Notes under the pieces: model-generated
Told to the model about the DNA's origin: nothing
Database searches by the model: none
What the model saw: the letters and a program-made list of their open reading frames with translations, nothing else
Shown here: one piece after another, positions 9,912 through 20,645 of the stretch
Position numbering within the stretch: position 1 is the first letter of the stretch
Layout: every line of letters begins with the position of its first letter
Translations under genes and position numbers: made by a program
Assembly: GCA_002914805.1 (NCBI GenBank)
Contig: JXTB01000180.1
Location: 677,769 to 741,768, forward strand
Source of the DNA: Parasponia andersonii
Taxonomy: Eukaryota; Streptophyta; Magnoliopsida; Rosales; Cannabaceae
DNA: 64,000 bases
Direction of reading: 5' to 3'

Positions 9912-12307
9912 ATGATGATACATAACCACCATGTCAAAACAGTATCACCAGTAACTATATTCTGTCCCAGCGTCCATGGCTTCTTCCTCTTCCCTCCTCT
10001 AACCTTAACCCCAAGCCCTTTATTCAAACACAAACCGTTCACCCCGTCACGTCTCTCACTCTCTTTAAGGTCCGCGCAACAGAGGAGGACTAGTTCCACA
10101 GAGCACACAACCCTTCTTGTGGACACTTTCCATGAGCACCGGATGCTTAAATCCTTGCTCAGAAGGCTTAGCAAGATGGGCTCATGCCCTTTGAGATTGC
10201 TTAGGCAGGATGGAGATTGGACCAAAGACCATTTCTGGGCTGTTGTTGCTTTTCTCAGACACCATTCTAGGTCCATGGAAATTCTTCAGGTGACTTTCTT
10301 GTATGCTCTCTCTCCCTCTCATACTTATGTTATATCTATCTAGCATGTATTTTAAGCTCTTGTTATTTTTGTTGGGTTAGTTCTCATTCATTTGCAACTG
10401 GTTCTTCTTTTTATATTTTGTGATTGGCCTACTGGTTTGAGTTCTGCCTTTTTTGTTATTTTCAACTAAAAAAGATGACAGTGGGGGCAATTTTTTTGTC
10501 AACTATGTAGTTGAAATGATAAAATATTAGAGCTTGATGTCTCCATTGAAGTGCTTGAGTTAATTTTTCAACTTGAAATTTGGGTTGATGGGAGAGGGAC
10601 AAAAAGTGTTTGATGAATTGCTTGAGAAGGATACTTTCTCGTATGTGTGAAGCGCAACCAAATACCTTGTTTTAGATAACGTTTTCAGATAGAACCTGAA
10701 ACAATTTCACGAATTTTCACTTTCGAAATCTATAACTAAGACATTGTTGCCAAACGCATTATCGAAACACTGTTTCCGAACTTGTAGTTTCAATACGCCA
10801 ATTTGCAAAATTCAAAAATTGGAACACCAACCAAACCGCCTCTTAGAAACTGGGTTTTGTGTTACTGATAATAGATACACCTGATCTCGAAGTTCGCTGG
10901 AAACTTAACTTATTTTGGTTGTCATGAAAAGCTTTCCCGACTTTAGTCAGACTTCCGCTTTCTAGCACGGAAAATTTTATGAAATAAATTAATTTTTGTT
11001 TCAGTTGGTAATTTCCATAATTAAAATTATAATTTTGCTTCATTTTCTTTCCATGCTTTTTATTAATGGTAAGCAAATTACATGAAGCTTGTTCTTGGCA
11101 TCACTTAAGTTAAATCTATGTACAGGTTTTTGATATGTGGAAGAGCATTGAGGCATCACGGATTAATGAACTGAATTACAACAAGATAATAAAAGTTCTT
11201 GGTGAAGAGGGTCTGCTGGAAGAAGCAGTAATGTCGTTTAAAGAGATGAAGAGTCATGATCTTAGTCTTTCTTTGGAGACTTACAATTCCATGATTCATG
11301 GTTTTGCAAGAAAAGGGTGCTTTGACGAGGCTTTATTTTACATTAATGAGATGAAAGAAGTCAACCTGGCCCCAGAAACTGATACTTATGACGGTCTTAT
11401 TGAAGCTTATGCTAAATATGAGATGTATGATGAGATAGGAATGTGCTTAAAGAAGATGAAATTGAATGGCTGTCCACCTGACCACATTACATATAATTTG
11501 CTTATGAGAGAGTTTTCACGAGCTGGATTGCTCAAAAAAATGGAGAGTGTATATCACACCATGATTTCAAAGAAAATGTATTTGCAAGCTTCTACTTTGG
11601 TTGAAATGGTGGAGGCTTATGCAAGATTTGGGATCTTGGACAAGATGGAAAAGTTCTACACTAGAGTATTGAACATGAAAATCCCTTTAGGGAAAGATTT
11701 GATTAGGAAACTGGCCAAGGTTTATATTGATAATTACATGTTCTCCAAATTGGAGAGACTGGGGGTTGATCTTTCTTCAACATATGGTGAATCTGATCTT
11801 CTTTGGTGCCTACGTCTTCTTTCTCATGCTTGCCTTTCTAGTCGAAAGGGTATGGATTCCATTATTCAGGAGATGAAAGATGCAAATATCCCATGGAATG
11901 CAACAGTTGCAAATATAATCATGTTAACTCAGTTGAAGATGAAAGATTTCACACACTTGAGAATTTCTCTCTCCCAATTAACTTATACTGTGAAGCCAGA
12001 TATTATTAGCGTTGGGATTCTATTTGATGCAATTAGTATGGGTTTTGATGGGACTGGGACTTTAGATACATGGAGACGGATGGGCTGTCTTCACAAAGCT
12101 GTCGAAATGAACACTGATCCAGTGGTTCTTACTGCATTTGGAAAGGGGGATTTCCTTCGAAACTGTGAAGTTGCCTACTCCTCTCTCGAAACTGAAGTTA
12201 GAGAAAAAAGGACGTGGACTTACCATAACCTCATTGATTTGGTGTCTAAACACAAAGATAGCTATTGTAGTATAAATAAGCAGATTCAAATCAAGATACA
12301 CTACTAG
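9912..12307 (+). CDS. P-type pentatricopeptide repeat protein, probably chloroplast-targeted
   Basis: Two exons: 9912-10289 and 11126-12307, with a GT-AG intron of 836 bp; exon 1 is exactly 126 codons, so the join is in phase, giving about 519 residues. Residues 1-75 are rich in Ser, Thr, Arg and Pro with few acids, like a transit peptide. From about residue 143, five clear 35-residue P-type PPR units follow in tandem (starting NYNKIIK, TYNSMIH, TYDGLIE, TYNLLMR and then a diverged one), with weaker units to about 460. PPR proteins bind organellar RNA and act in processing, stability or translation. The layout resembles Arabidopsis At4g14190; I am fairly but not fully sure of that orthology. 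The last 20 or so residues are less certain, because the family end may lie beyond a small unrecognised intron. The 3' part was duplicated at 15722-16020. Confidence 0.85.
10640..10846. repeat. Transposon-like segment in the PPR intron
   Basis: Within the PPR intron, a segment running from GCGCAACCAAATACC to ACCAACCAAACCGCC looks like a small non-autonomous element: runs such as AACCAAAT and the CAAACGC core are typical edges of plant hAT-type MITEs. I cannot define inverted termini or a target-site duplication, so this is weak. Confidence 0.25.
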
Positions 12308-13863
12308 GTTGTTGAGAATATTGTTAATCTCAACTGCCTATACACTTTCTTGCAACCTGACTAATATGGATACTCCTTTTGGATGGAGAGTTATAGATGC
12401 GCTCGTGAACAATTGACAGATTTGAAGCAGAAATTCAATGTGCTTTAGATTGCCCTTGCACAAATTCATGTAAAAGGAAGTCTGCAGTTTGTGTTACTGA
12501 AGTTGAGATTTGGTCCTGCTTAGTAGACCTATAATTTTTCAGATGGTTACTTGTGGTATCTGTAGAGATGATATTGTGAACCTGTAGCGGGGCTGTTCCA
12601 AACTTCCACAGAACTAGCGAAAGCATGTTTCTGTGTTTTGACATAAATTGGAGGCATGCATTTCTTTTGGTTAGTTTGACGAGAAATAGGAGGAAAAAAA
12701 AATGAAAAGTGCTGTTCGTTCATTTGAGAACTGTATGTTAATGTAAAACAAATTGTTCGCCAAAATTTATATTGAGGTTTGAATTGAAATTTGTGTAAAA
12801 GGAATAACTTGCCTCTTTTTTTTTTCTTTTTTTTTTTTTTTTGATAGGGTTCACAGTATTCTCTCATGTCACTTTATTGTTTCTTGATCTGTTCCTTTCT
12901 GTGTCTAGGCTTGAAAGCTCTTTCTGTACCTTAATATCAGGAATCACCATAGAAGCACAAATAATCGAGTAATGTTGATTCTGAATGCAACTTCCCAGTG
13001 GGGTCAGCAGTTGCTAATTTGAACCTGATTCCAAGGAGAAGAACATAGGTTCCTTGTGTTGGAAGCATGTATAGTGATGAAACTGATTTTCAGCCCTTTA
13101 TAAGCATTCAGTGAAATCCAGAGGTATATTCATCATTCCTGTGCTTATTTAGAACCACTAGAACTCGGAACTGAATATTAGAAATTTAAGTAAATTTTCT
13201 TTCTGTGAACTGTTATATCCGTTATATTTCAATAATTTGTAAAGCCCTGGTGGGAGTTTGATTTTTCATTCCTTTCACATACAGGTTCAAGAGTAGACTA
13301 ATTAATTGTTCCCCATTAATGAAACCTTGTTGCATTTTGCTATGTGAAATTGCGTCATGATGTTTTTTGTATCTTTTGATGCATTAAGCACTTCAAAAAT
13401 ATTAGTTCTTATAGATTCATGTATCCTTCTTGCTGTCTCCTGTACCACTACACCCTTTTCTGTTTTTTCTTTTGTCATATTTATAGAACCTTTTTTCCAG
13501 TGACAGCTCTTCTTGACAATTAAATTTATTCGTTTTCTTTTTTTTTTTTTTTTTTTTTTTGTCAAACAATATGTTTTATAAGGGCCTAGTATGGATAACA
13601 GAAAACTTCAAGGTTGATTCCATGGGGTTTGAATCAAATCAACTAAAGCAACGAACAAGGTTCCATAAGTGGGGCTCAAATTACTGGGGGATGACATTCT
13701 TCAATATTTCTCTATTGGTGATCCAAGGCATATTAAATAAGGAATTTAACAAATAATTTCAGTCTTGCATGTTATCAGCTCATTCATTGAAAAGGCAAAG
13801 TCTTTTATCTTTATCTTGTAGCAAGGATAGGGTACAATACCAAGTAACTAAATATATTGTTTT
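12308..13863. other. PPR 3' region and spacer to F-box gene 1; left duplication unit
   Basis: The stretch holds the likely 3' UTR of the PPR gene (plus strand) and the 3' flank of F-box gene 1 (minus strand). There are pyrimidine runs near 12816-12842 and 13536-13560. It is the template of the local duplication: 12220-12510 recurs at 15750-16010, 12535-12660 at 16990-17110 and 12880-13600 at about 17340-17970. No separate coding gene is supported. Confidence 0.6.
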
Positions 13864-15120
13864 TCAGACGGCAAGATGATGCTGAGCAGGAGGACCAGCA
13901 AAGGCTGCATCAACAGAAACGAGACTACCCACATGGACAATTGTCACAAACTCGATAGGAAGCCCTTCAATCTGAATATCCTTCAACTCTCCACGACTTG
14001 GATTAAACGATGCAAAATATCTGTCCCTATAGGAAAACAAAATTTCTTCTCCACCCTTCAAACTGCATAAAACTCGAAACGCTAGTTTCCTAGTCCCATT
14101 CAATCTGATTCTAGCAGGAGGAGCACAGTTCATTGTAAACCCCAGTGGGACATGATCAGGAATGACCAATTCTTTGGTCCAAGACTCCTTCACATTGTAA
14201 TCCTTCAAAACCCATATCTCATTTTCCCCAAACTGGGACGAAATGACAGCTGAAAGACAGTCGTTTAATGTCACAAGATGGGTAAGAAACATGTTGGGGC
14301 CCAATCTGATAGGCTGTGAGATGACTTGAAAATCTTCAGTAGCTAGGTCAATTGAAATAATGTCACGGTGTATTTCTTCTCCAACCCGATAGCTTTTTGT
14401 CAGCCAATGAAGATTTCCATTGACCAATGCGTCAGAGGCTGGACAAGTAATAAGCTTGAGAGGTTTTTGAACTATATGCCTCCATTCAGAATCACCCAAG
14501 GTAAGAATATAAACCTCAGCCTCTTTAATGGCTGCCGTGAAGATGTTGTTTCCCTCTGTGTAGTACACTATCTTTATGGCCTTGTATTCCTTGGTCTTTG
14601 GATGGAATCCAAATCCAAAAACTACCCTCAAAACATTCAGATTTATAGGACTGATCAACTGGGGTAACTCTCTGTATTCTCTTGTAAAAGGGTTGTATAT
14701 GAAGAGTGGATCATTGCGTGAACGATTATTTAAACAGAGTAATCCATTACAGGAACCCACTACATCAAATTCAGGTAAACTGGACGCCAAGGGAAAGTTG
14801 GATGTCCTCACCAAGAACACGTCGTTTTCGGGGCTGCTTAAATCTACGATGTCAAGCTTGCTTACGGGATAGTCAGAGAAGCATATGAGGAACGGATTGT
14901 TTAAGTTGGCACGAGATAGATGCATTGAAATTGCCAGTGGATGTTTCACTGACGAGTAGTAGAGTTGGGAGACTAACTTGCATTGCAGAAGAGATGTTAG
15001 TGGCAACCTGGAGAGTATATCGAAGAAGACTTCAGAAGGGATCCCTCCCAGAGAGATGCCCAGTTGGACTTCGTTTTCGCATCGGTTTCTGTTGTTTTCA
15101 TTCTCATCGTTTGATTTCAT
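13864..15120 (-). CDS. F-box protein of the F-box/kelch-associated (FBA-like) type, copy 1
   Basis: Single-exon gene. The frame is open up to 15243, but the start at 15120 (MKSNDENENNRN) is preferred because copy 2 has the matching MESNDENEHN start; this gives 418 residues. The N-terminal F-box runs from GGIPSEVFFDILSRLP to about SMHLSR (residues 27-70 from that start) and should bind SKP1 in an SCF ubiquitin ligase. A C-terminal region of about 330 residues follows, with the marks of plant F-box-associated domains: CNGLLCL, IYNPFTREYRELP, FGFGFHP, VNGNLHWL, a SFDL/SIDL strand and WVLKDYNVKESWTKE. Substrates cannot be told from sequence. Copy 2 lies at 18267-19514 and a broken third copy at 19885-20145. 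Confidence 0.9.
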   Translation of the reverse strand: MKSNDENENNRNRCENEVQLGISLGGIPSEVFFDILSRLPLTSLLQCKLVSQLYYSSVKHPLAISMHLSRANLNNPFLICFSDYPVSKLDIVDLSSPENDVFLVRTSNFPLASSLPEFDVVGSCNGLLCLNNRSRNDPLFIYNPFTREYRELPQLISPINLNVLRVVFGFGFHPKTKEYKAIKIVYYTEGNNIFTAAIKEAEVYILTLGDSEWRHIVQKPLKLITCPASDALVNGNLHWLTKSYRVGEEIHRDIISIDLATEDFQVISQPIRLGPNMFLTHLVTLNDCLSAVISSQFGENEIWVLKDYNVKESWTKELVIPDHVPLGFTMNCAPPARIRLNGTRKLAFRVLCSLKGGEEILFSYRDRYFASFNPSRGELKDIQIEGLPIEFVTIVHVGSLVSVDAAFAGPPAQHHLAV

Positions 15121-15715
15121 GAAGTGAAGTAGAAGAATAGATTGAAGATTAGAAGAGGAACAGCTTGCTGCTAAGGAAGCAAGCAGTACATGGTCCAACA
15201 TAATATATAGTTGTTTGGAAGAACTATATTGCGGATTCAGCAAGAAAACTTATTTGTCCAATGCATCTGTAAGTAATGGAAGAGATAATTTAGAAAGAAT
15301 AAAAACTTAGTTTATCACCTCCAATGTCCATCCCAATATAATATACCCTGGTTTTTTTGTTATACTAATAATAATATTATTGCGGATTAAACAATGAGAC
15401 TAATTTGTCTCTATGTTTTTGTAATTACGTAGAAGAAGGTTCAGAAAAAAAAATAAATAAATAAATAAATGAAAGGTTAATTTATCTTTTAATTTCATTT
15501 TTAATCCCAAATCCACGTCAGTTTGTTCTTTCCATTTGTCCAAGGATAATTTGTGTGCTCCCTCTGAAAACAAACTGTGTGAATTAAGGCACTATTAAGA
15601 TACGAAAAAGCATATGATGTCCTTAGCTATCATTTTCTGTTGTTAAAGTTCTGAAAAACACTCTTACTCTTATATGAAGATTGGCCAATTACCTCAAAAA
15701 AAAAAAAAAATAGAT
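15121..15715. promoter_or_regulatory. Upstream region of F-box gene 1
   Basis: This holds the 5' leader and promoter of the minus-strand F-box gene. The beginning resembles the flanks of copies 2 and 3: all three carry a block like TTGTTTGGAAGAACT followed by a GCGGATTCAGCAAGAA-like block, then a TTACGTAGAAG motif. The far end (15590-15680) recurs at 20560-20680 beyond copy 3, which marks the edge of the duplicated unit. It also has an AT-rich (AAAT)n run near 15450-15470. No TATA box was chosen. Confidence 0.45.
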
Positions 15716-16020
15716 GAACTGTCTTCACAAACAAAGCTGTCGAAATGGACTTACCATAACCTCATTGATTCGGTGTCTAAACACTACGGTATCAAGGTAC
15801 ACTACTAGCTTGTTGAGAACATTGTCAATGTGAACTGCCTGTACACTTTCTTGCACCAGGCCTAAGATGGATACTCCTTTTGTATGGAGAACTACAGACA
15901 CGCTCATGTCGTGTGACCAATTGACAGATTGAAGCATTAATTTTAATGTGCTTTAGATTTCCCTGCACAAGTTCATGTAAGGCAAAATCTAAAGTTTGTG
16001 TTACTAACATTGAGATCTTT
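15716..16020 (+). pseudogene. Duplicated 3' tail of the PPR gene
   Basis: The segment repeats the end of PPR exon 2 and its 3' flank. It starts with CTGTCTTCACAAA.AAAGCTGTCGAAATG, equivalent to 12086, then jumps directly to the sequence equivalent to 12220 (GACTTACCATAACCTCATTGATT), leaving out about 105 bp, and keeps the terminal CACTACTAG stop. It then follows the 3' UTR through GATACTCCTTTTG.ATGGAGA and the CAATTGACAGATT block. It cannot encode a PPR protein, since it contains only the last residues. Its presence fixes the left border of the second duplication unit near 15716. Confidence 0.85.
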
Positions 16021-16985
16021 TCCTACATGGTTAACCCAAGCACGAAACCAAGTGGGGGCTCGAGCCCCTACTGAAAGTCTGAAAAAAAATTATATACAAA
16101 AAAAAAAGTGCGTATAAGTAATAAGTTCCGACTAAAAAATTTGATAGTTCACTCGTATACTTTATTGAATATAAAAAATCACGAGAGATTGATGGACCTT
16201 TGATGGACTTAGAAATTATGCCCAATATTTGTTGTTCAATTTAAAAGTCTAAGAAGTTTGATAGGCTTGAATATGATATCAAAGTGTGATAGACCAAAAT
16301 ATTGTATTGATGGTTAAAATTTAAATAAATAAATAAATCAATAACATCAACAGAGGAAAATAGCTTATAACTGACTCAAATTTAGCTCACATCTAATATA
16401 AGCTGCAAATTAGATTAAAAAAAAAAAAGAAAAAAAATCTTATAAATATCCTCTTCTCTAAGAAAACTGAAATCCTTTCTCTCTAAGAAAAGTGAAATCC
16501 CTTCTCTTTCTTCCTTCTTCTCCACTAATCACGTTCAAATCTCAACAATTTTTTTTTTTTTACTAAACATCTTTCTCAACCCTGCGTCTCGGCTTTTGAT
16601 AAGAAGAAATTAATTCACTTTATTAAGTATTATCCAGAAGATTCTGTCATAGAACTCATGATAATCGATGATCAACTCAAAATATATACTTTTGATATAA
16701 ATTTTTTGGATTGAAGAGCATTGGTAATCTTGCAAAAAAAAAATGATTGATACAAAAATATACAAATGTATATCTATTAGTTTATCAGCTCGATATTAAT
16801 TTTACAAATTGTTACTACTAGCATGGAAAAAGTATTTTCTTCTTAAACTTTATCAGGAATCAACTAGCCAATAGAATGACCGATTAATTGAAAAACAACA
16901 ATTTAGTTATACACATGAATAAATTTATCTTTAATAGCCTTATATATACATATAAGCCCGTTACAACAAATCCTCGCTTCGTCGC
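16021..16985 (+). mobile_element. hAT-family transposon relic inserted in the second duplication unit
   Basis: These ~960 bp have no counterpart in unit 1, where 12510 continues directly to 12535. Near the left edge is GTGGGGGCTCGAGCCCCTAC. Near the right edge, at about 16820-16945, the plus strand read across one frame change and one stop gives TSMEKVFSS followed by LNFIRNQLANRMTD and NLVIHMNKFIFNS. This is the pattern of the hAT C-terminal dimerisation region, where 'ERxFSAMKxIKxxLRNRMxD' is followed by 'LxNxLVxYIEK'. The rest of the transposase is gone or too decayed. Terminal repeats were not resolved. Confidence 0.6.
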
Positions 16986-18266
16986 TAGTCTTTCAGATGG
17001 TAACTTATGGTATATGTAGAGACGATGGTGCGAACCTGTAGCAGGGCTGTTACACGGAACTAGCGAAAGCATGTTTTCCGTATTTTGACATAAACTGGTG
17101 TGGAAGCATTACATTCCTTCTGGTTAGTTTGATGTTGAAAAAAATAAAAATAAAAGTGGCGTTACTTCATTTGAGAACCTTAAGTTACGTAGAAGAAATT
17201 GTTTGCGTTTGCCAAAATTTTTATACTGCTGTGATTCGTAGGTTTTGTAAAAGAAATAACATGCCAATTTTTATTTTTATTTTTATTTTTATTTTTTTTG
17301 TGGTAGTGGTAACAGTATATTATCTATGTCACTTTATGGTTTCTTGATCTGTTCCTTTCAGTGTCTAGGCTTGAAATCTCTTTCTTTACCTCTATATCAT
17401 CATGCTTTTCCGCTCTAACTGCATCATCATCTTGCAACATCGGTAAAAGCCACAGGCGTGTGAAGGAATCACCATAGATGCACAAATAATCAAGTTACAT
17501 GTTTGCTTCTGATGGAACTTCCGAGCGGCGCCGTTCGCCCTTGCTAATTTGAACCTGAATTCGAGGAGAAGGAACATAGGATATTTGTGTCGGAAGCATG
17601 TAGAGTGATGAAACTGATTTTCAGCTCTTCGCAAGCATTCCGTGGGGACCAAATGTTATCTTCACCATTAACATGATCATTTAGAACTTCTAAAACTCGA
17701 AACTTTGGGTTAGAAATTAACTACTTTTTCCTTCTGTTAACAGTTATATTGGGTATCTTTCAATATTTGTAAAGCCCTCGTGGGAGTTATATCATTTGAT
17801 GCATTAAGCACTTAAAAAACGATTAGTTTCTAAGATTCGTATATCTCTTGCTGTCTCCTCTACATGTACCCTTCTCTCTTTTCCTTTCTATCATATTTGA
17901 GTTCTATCAAGTGACAGCTCTCTTTGACATTCAAAATTTATTCTTTTTTTTTTTAACCATCAAATAATGTGTTTTACAATCAGTTAAATATGGATACAGA
18001 ACTTTATGCTGATTCCATGGGGTTTGATCTTGTGAATGAAAACCATAAGGAAGATATCAAAATCAACAAAAACAACGAACCAAGTTCATTCAGTGGAATT
18101 CAATACATTAATTTCGGTCTTGAACAAATAATTTGAGTCTTGCATGGTATCAACTCATACATTAAGGAGACAAAGTTCTCTATTCTTTGGCAATGATTAG
18201 GATACAACATCAAATAACTATACTACATATATGTTGTGGGAGTATGCACGTATATAGATTGTTTTT
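16986..18266. repeat. Duplicated spacer, second unit
   Basis: It matches the spacer between the PPR gene and F-box gene 1 in order: the TTTCAGATGGTAACTT block, GAACCTGTAGC.GGGCTGTT, AACTAGCGAAAGCATGTTT, TTTTGACATAAA.TGG, the CACTTTAT.GTTTCTTGATCT block near 17335 and GATTCCATGGGGTTTGA near 18013. It carries substitutions and small indels, and a T-rich run near 17265-17298. No gene is supported; short open frames on either strand are not conserved between the units. Confidence 0.75.
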
Positions 18267-19514
18267 TCAGGCAACAAGATGGTGCTGAGTAGGATGACTG
18301 GCAAAGGCTTCAGCAATAGAAATGAGACTACCCACATGGACGATTGTCTCAAACTCAGTAGGAAGTCCTTCAGTCCAAATATCCTTGAACTCTCCACAAC
18401 CTGGATTAAATGATACCAAACAATTATCTCCATATGAAAACAAAATTTCATCACCACCCTTTAAATTGCATAAAACTCGAAAAGCTCTTTTCCGAGTCCC
18501 ATTGGGTCTGTAGCAACGAGGAGCACAGTTCATTCTAAATCCCTGTGGGACATAATCCGGAATGACCAATTCTTTGGTCCAGGACTCCTTCACATTGTAA
18601 TCCTTCAAAACCCATATATCATTTTCTCCAAATTGAGACGAAATGACGGCCGAAAGACGGTTGTTTAGTGTCACAAGATGGTTGAGAAACTTGTTCAGAC
18701 CCAATCCAATAGGCTGTGAGATGACTTGAAACTCCTCAGTATCCAAGTCAAATGAAATAATGTCTCTGCGTATTTCTTCTCCAGTCAGAGAGCACGTTGT
18801 CAGCCAATGAAGATTTCCATTGACCAATACGTCGGAGAATGGAGGAGTAATAGGCTTGTTAAGTCTGTGATCTATATGTCTCCACTCAGAATCACCCAAG
18901 GTATGAACATAAACCTCAGTCATCCTAATGGCTTCAGTTCCATCTCTATAATACACAATCTTTATGGCCTTGTATTTCTTAATCCTTGGATGGAATCCAA
19001 ATCCAAAAACTACCCTCAAAACCCTCAGATGTAGAGGAGTGAATAAGTTGGGTAACGCTCTGTATTCTCTGGTAAAAGGGTTGAATATGAAGAGTGGATC
19101 ATTATTAAAACGGTAATATAAACAGAGTAGACCATTACAGGAACCCACTATATCAAATTTAGGTGGTGTAGACTCGAAGCAAAAGTTGGGAGTCCTTGCC
19201 AAGAACATGTTGTTTTCAGGGCTGTTTAAATCTACGAAGTAAAGCTTGCTTATGGGGTAGTCAGAGAAACATACGACGAATGGGTTGTGGTCGTTTGCAC
19301 GAGATAGATGCATCGAAGTTAAACATTGATATTTCACTAAAGAATAGTAGAGTTGGGAGACTAACTTACACTGCAGAAGTGAAGTTAGAGGCAACCTGGA
19401 GAGTATGTCAAAGACGACTTCACTGGGGAGCCCTCCGAGTCCCGGAGAGTTGCTTAGGTGGGTTTTTTTTTGGCTTCTGTTTCTGTTGTGTTCATTCTCA
19501 TCGTTTGATTCCAT
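18267..19514 (-). CDS. F-box protein of the F-box/kelch-associated (FBA-like) type, copy 2
   Basis: Single exon; open from 19595, but the start at 19514 (MESNDENEHNRN) aligns with copy 1, giving 415 residues. The F-box lies at GGLPSEVVFDILSRLP to SMHLSR near residues 26-70, followed by the same associated domain: CNGLLCL, IFNPFTREYRALP, FGFGFHP, VNGNLHWL, SFDLDTEEFQVISQP and WVLKDYNVKESWTKE. It is an SCF substrate-receptor candidate, with unknown target. Compared with copy 1, most differences are substitutions spread along the protein; both remain open and of equal length, which suggests selection on both. It is a product of the tandem duplication that also copied the PPR tail. Confidence 0.9.
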   Translation of the reverse strand: MESNDENEHNRNRSQKKTHLSNSPGLGGLPSEVVFDILSRLPLTSLLQCKLVSQLYYSLVKYQCLTSMHLSRANDHNPFVVCFSDYPISKLYFVDLNSPENNMFLARTPNFCFESTPPKFDIVGSCNGLLCLYYRFNNDPLFIFNPFTREYRALPNLFTPLHLRVLRVVFGFGFHPRIKKYKAIKIVYYRDGTEAIRMTEVYVHTLGDSEWRHIDHRLNKPITPPFSDVLVNGNLHWLTTCSLTGEEIRRDIISFDLDTEEFQVISQPIGLGLNKFLNHLVTLNNRLSAVISSQFGENDIWVLKDYNVKESWTKELVIPDYVPQGFRMNCAPRCYRPNGTRKRAFRVLCNLKGGDEILFSYGDNCLVSFNPGCGEFKDIWTEGLPTEFETIVHVGSLISIAEAFASHPTQHHLVA

Positions 19515-19884
19515 TAAGTGAAGAAGAAAATAGAAGAAAAGGTCTAGGATTAGAAGAGAAACAGCTTCATGGTAAGGAGGCAATACTTGGTCCAATATAA
19601 TGTATAATTGTTTGAAGCGGATTCAGCAAGAACTTTCCGGAAGCTTTTTTAAGTTACGTAGAAGATGCAGTGTTAAATACATAATATGACACTATAATAA
19701 TATAGCGGGTATGTCAACAAAACTAAAATCCGTCTCTATAATTATGTAGTAGGTATAGAAAAGGAATCAAAGGTTAGTTTATCTCTAATTGATAGCTGTT
19801 TTATCATTTTCAATTTCAGATCCACATCAGCTGTTTTATCTTTAGGGCCTTCTATTAAGGAGTAATCAACTTTGGCAACTCAAT
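19515..19884. promoter_or_regulatory. Upstream region of F-box gene 2
   Basis: This is the leader and promoter side of copy 2 on the minus strand. It shares the TGTATAATTGTTTG and GCGGATTCAGCAAGAA blocks and the TTACGTAGAAG motif with the flanks of the other copies. It is shorter than the matching region of copy 1 and ends at the broken third copy. Confidence 0.4.
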
Positions 19885-20145
19885 GGCAGCTTCACTGAAT
19901 AGTTTGGAGACTAACTTGCATTGCAGAATAGATAGTAAGTGCATGCTCAAGAGTACGCCGAAGAAGACTTGGCGAGCCCTTCTGGCCTGCCACGGAGATG
20001 CTCAGTTGAGCTTGGTTTTCACATTGGTTTCTGTTATTTTGATTCTCATCGTTTGGTTCCAGGAAGTGAACAAAATATAAGAATAGGGGGTTAATATAAA
20101 AAGGAACAATCTGATGGGAAGGAGGTATGGCACAGGACAACGTAG
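19885..20145 (-). pseudogene. Truncated F-box gene fragment, copy 3
   Basis: It starts at 20140 on the minus strand and repeats the leader and first codons of copies 1 and 2 (EPNDENQNNRNQCENQAQL corresponds to their SNDENENNRN start). The F-box that follows is frameshifted: at nucleotide level the sequence for GLPSEV..DILS..LQCKLVSQL is still visible from about 20000 down to 19895, but in the wrong frame and with indels. Similarity ends near 19885, so the associated domain is absent. It is a dead third copy lying head to tail upstream of copy 2. Confidence 0.8.
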
Positions 20146-20645
20146 AATTTATAATTGTTTGGAAGAGCTTTATAGCGAATTCAGCAAGAAAACTAAATTG
20201 TCCGACTGCTTTTGTTAATTATGTAGAAGCTGGTTTTGAAATATTAAAGACTAATTTATCAATTCCAAGACGTAGTCCAAAATAATATACCATTGTTTTG
20301 TATAATAATGTTGCGGATCAAACCACAAAACTAACTTCTCACCCTGTTTTAGTAAATTACGTAAAAGAAAGAAAAGTACATATCATTTATCTTTAATTGC
20401 ATCGGCTAGTTAGTTTGAAAATTGTATTCTCATTTTTAATTTCTGATCTTACATTATCCTTTCAACGTCAGTTTGATCTCCCTAGGTCCGAACTAGAAAT
20501 TAGTAATGGTGGGATAAGTTCTTGTGCTGCGTGTGAAAAAAGAATACCGAGTGAATTAAACTCTATTAAGATACACAACTTCTGTAATACTGCCACTGGT
20601 GTGGAGGATACTTACAGAGGACATCGCTGTATAACCATGAGGACG
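20146..20645. other. Flank of F-box copy 3 and 3' side of PRD1
   Basis: It repeats the upstream blocks of the other F-box copies (the TTGTTTGGAAGAGCT, GCGAATTCAGCAAGAAAACT and TTACGTAAAAG motifs). Its right end, about 20560-20680, matches 15590-15680, the far upstream end of copy 1. The 3' UTR of PRD1 is probably included in the last part. Confidence 0.45.

Noticed and set aside
9824..10276. 150-residue minus-strand open frame
   Set aside because: It is antisense to exon 1 of the PPR gene and has no domain.
14368..15122. Several plus-strand open frames
   Set aside because: They are antisense to F-box gene 1; the corresponding frames over copy 2 are not conserved as proteins.
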